The position numbers were made by a program, and so were the translations under genes. Below are positions 5,719 through 5,775 of a DNA stretch of 5,775 bases, piece by piece. Source of the stretch: JAKFVC01 sp040386595 (lineage in GTDB: Bacteria; Planctomycetota; Planctomycetia; Planctomycetales; Planctomycetaceae); contig JAZKFE010000174.1 of assembly GCA_040386595.1 (NCBI GenBank), positions 1 to 5,775 of the forward strand, read 5' to 3'. Every line of letters begins with the position of its first letter. Position 1 is the stretch's first letter. The notes below the pieces were generated by a model. That model worked only from the letters and a program-made list of their open reading frames with translations, did no database searches and had not been told where the DNA came from.

Positions 5719-5775
5719 GGGAGGGTGAGGCTCCTGCCGAACCGCTAAGTTCATCAAATTTGAGTAGACCAAGCG
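5719..5775. repeat. Long palindromic dispersed repeat, copy cut by window edge
   Basis: Positions 5719-5746 repeat the left arm seen at 2282-2309, identical over the arm (AGGGTGAGGCTCCTGCCGAA then CCGCT). After a diverged loop, AGTAGAC reappears at 5763-5769 and the right arm begins with AAGCG at 5771-5775 where the window ends. The same orientation as the first copy means the two copies bracket the GTPase pair as direct repeats about 3.4 kb apart. This copy lies upstream of the candidate promoter of the DUF697 GTPase gene. Confidence 0.8.

Noticed and set aside
2282..5775. Insertion-sequence-type composite transposon
   Set aside because: No transposase and no IS-length ends; the flanking palindromes are better explained as dispersed REP-like elements.

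Overview
The window looks like chromosomal DNA of a planctomycete (Planctomycetales/Pirellulales type; genus not determinable by eye). Three things suggest this: moderate GC content; a small N-terminally anchored protein of a type I associate with planctomycete genomes; and loosely packed genes separated by long, repeat-rich gaps with few strong Shine-Dalgarno sites. The lineage call is inference, since no marker gene is present.

Layout, left to right. (1) Positions 1-301 are non-coding: a two-hairpin REPIN/BIME-like palindromic unit at 12-109 and an isolated 12-bp-stem hairpin at 216-245. (2) 302-1300, minus strand: a zinc-free, zeta-crystallin-type NADPH:quinone oxidoreductase. (3) 1301-1645: a divergent intergenic region with a plausible promoter for the next gene. 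(4) 1646-2155, plus strand: a 169-residue protein of unknown function with one N-terminal hydrophobic segment, followed by a clear intrinsic terminator (2190-2224). (5) 2282-2378, between convergent genes: a 26-bp perfect inverted repeat that recurs, cut by the window edge, at 5719-5775, followed by a 16-bp perfect palindrome. (6) 2404-3987 and 4327-5559, both minus strand: two different P-loop GTPases. The upstream gene (4327-5559) encodes a GTPase with a C-terminal DUF697/YcjF-like hydrophobic domain. The downstream gene (2404-3987) encodes a 527-residue protein with two N-terminal membrane segments, a helical middle region and a C-terminal GTPase domain. They are separated by 339 bases holding a MITE-like inverted element built from 9-nt-spaced ATTCGTG units (4079-4199) and a smaller hairpin (4037-4071).

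The most interesting unit is the GTPase pair. Both proteins appear membrane-associated, both have intact G1 and G3 motifs, and both depart from the canonical NKxD base-recognition motif: THID in one, nothing recognisable in the other. They may work together at the membrane, in the manner of the poorly understood YcjX/YcjF-type proteins, but no function can be read from the sequence. The pair is bracketed by two same-orientation copies of the palindromic repeat. The oxidoreductase and the small anchored protein show no evident link to the GTPases. I found no CRISPR array, tRNA, rRNA, phage gene or transposase.
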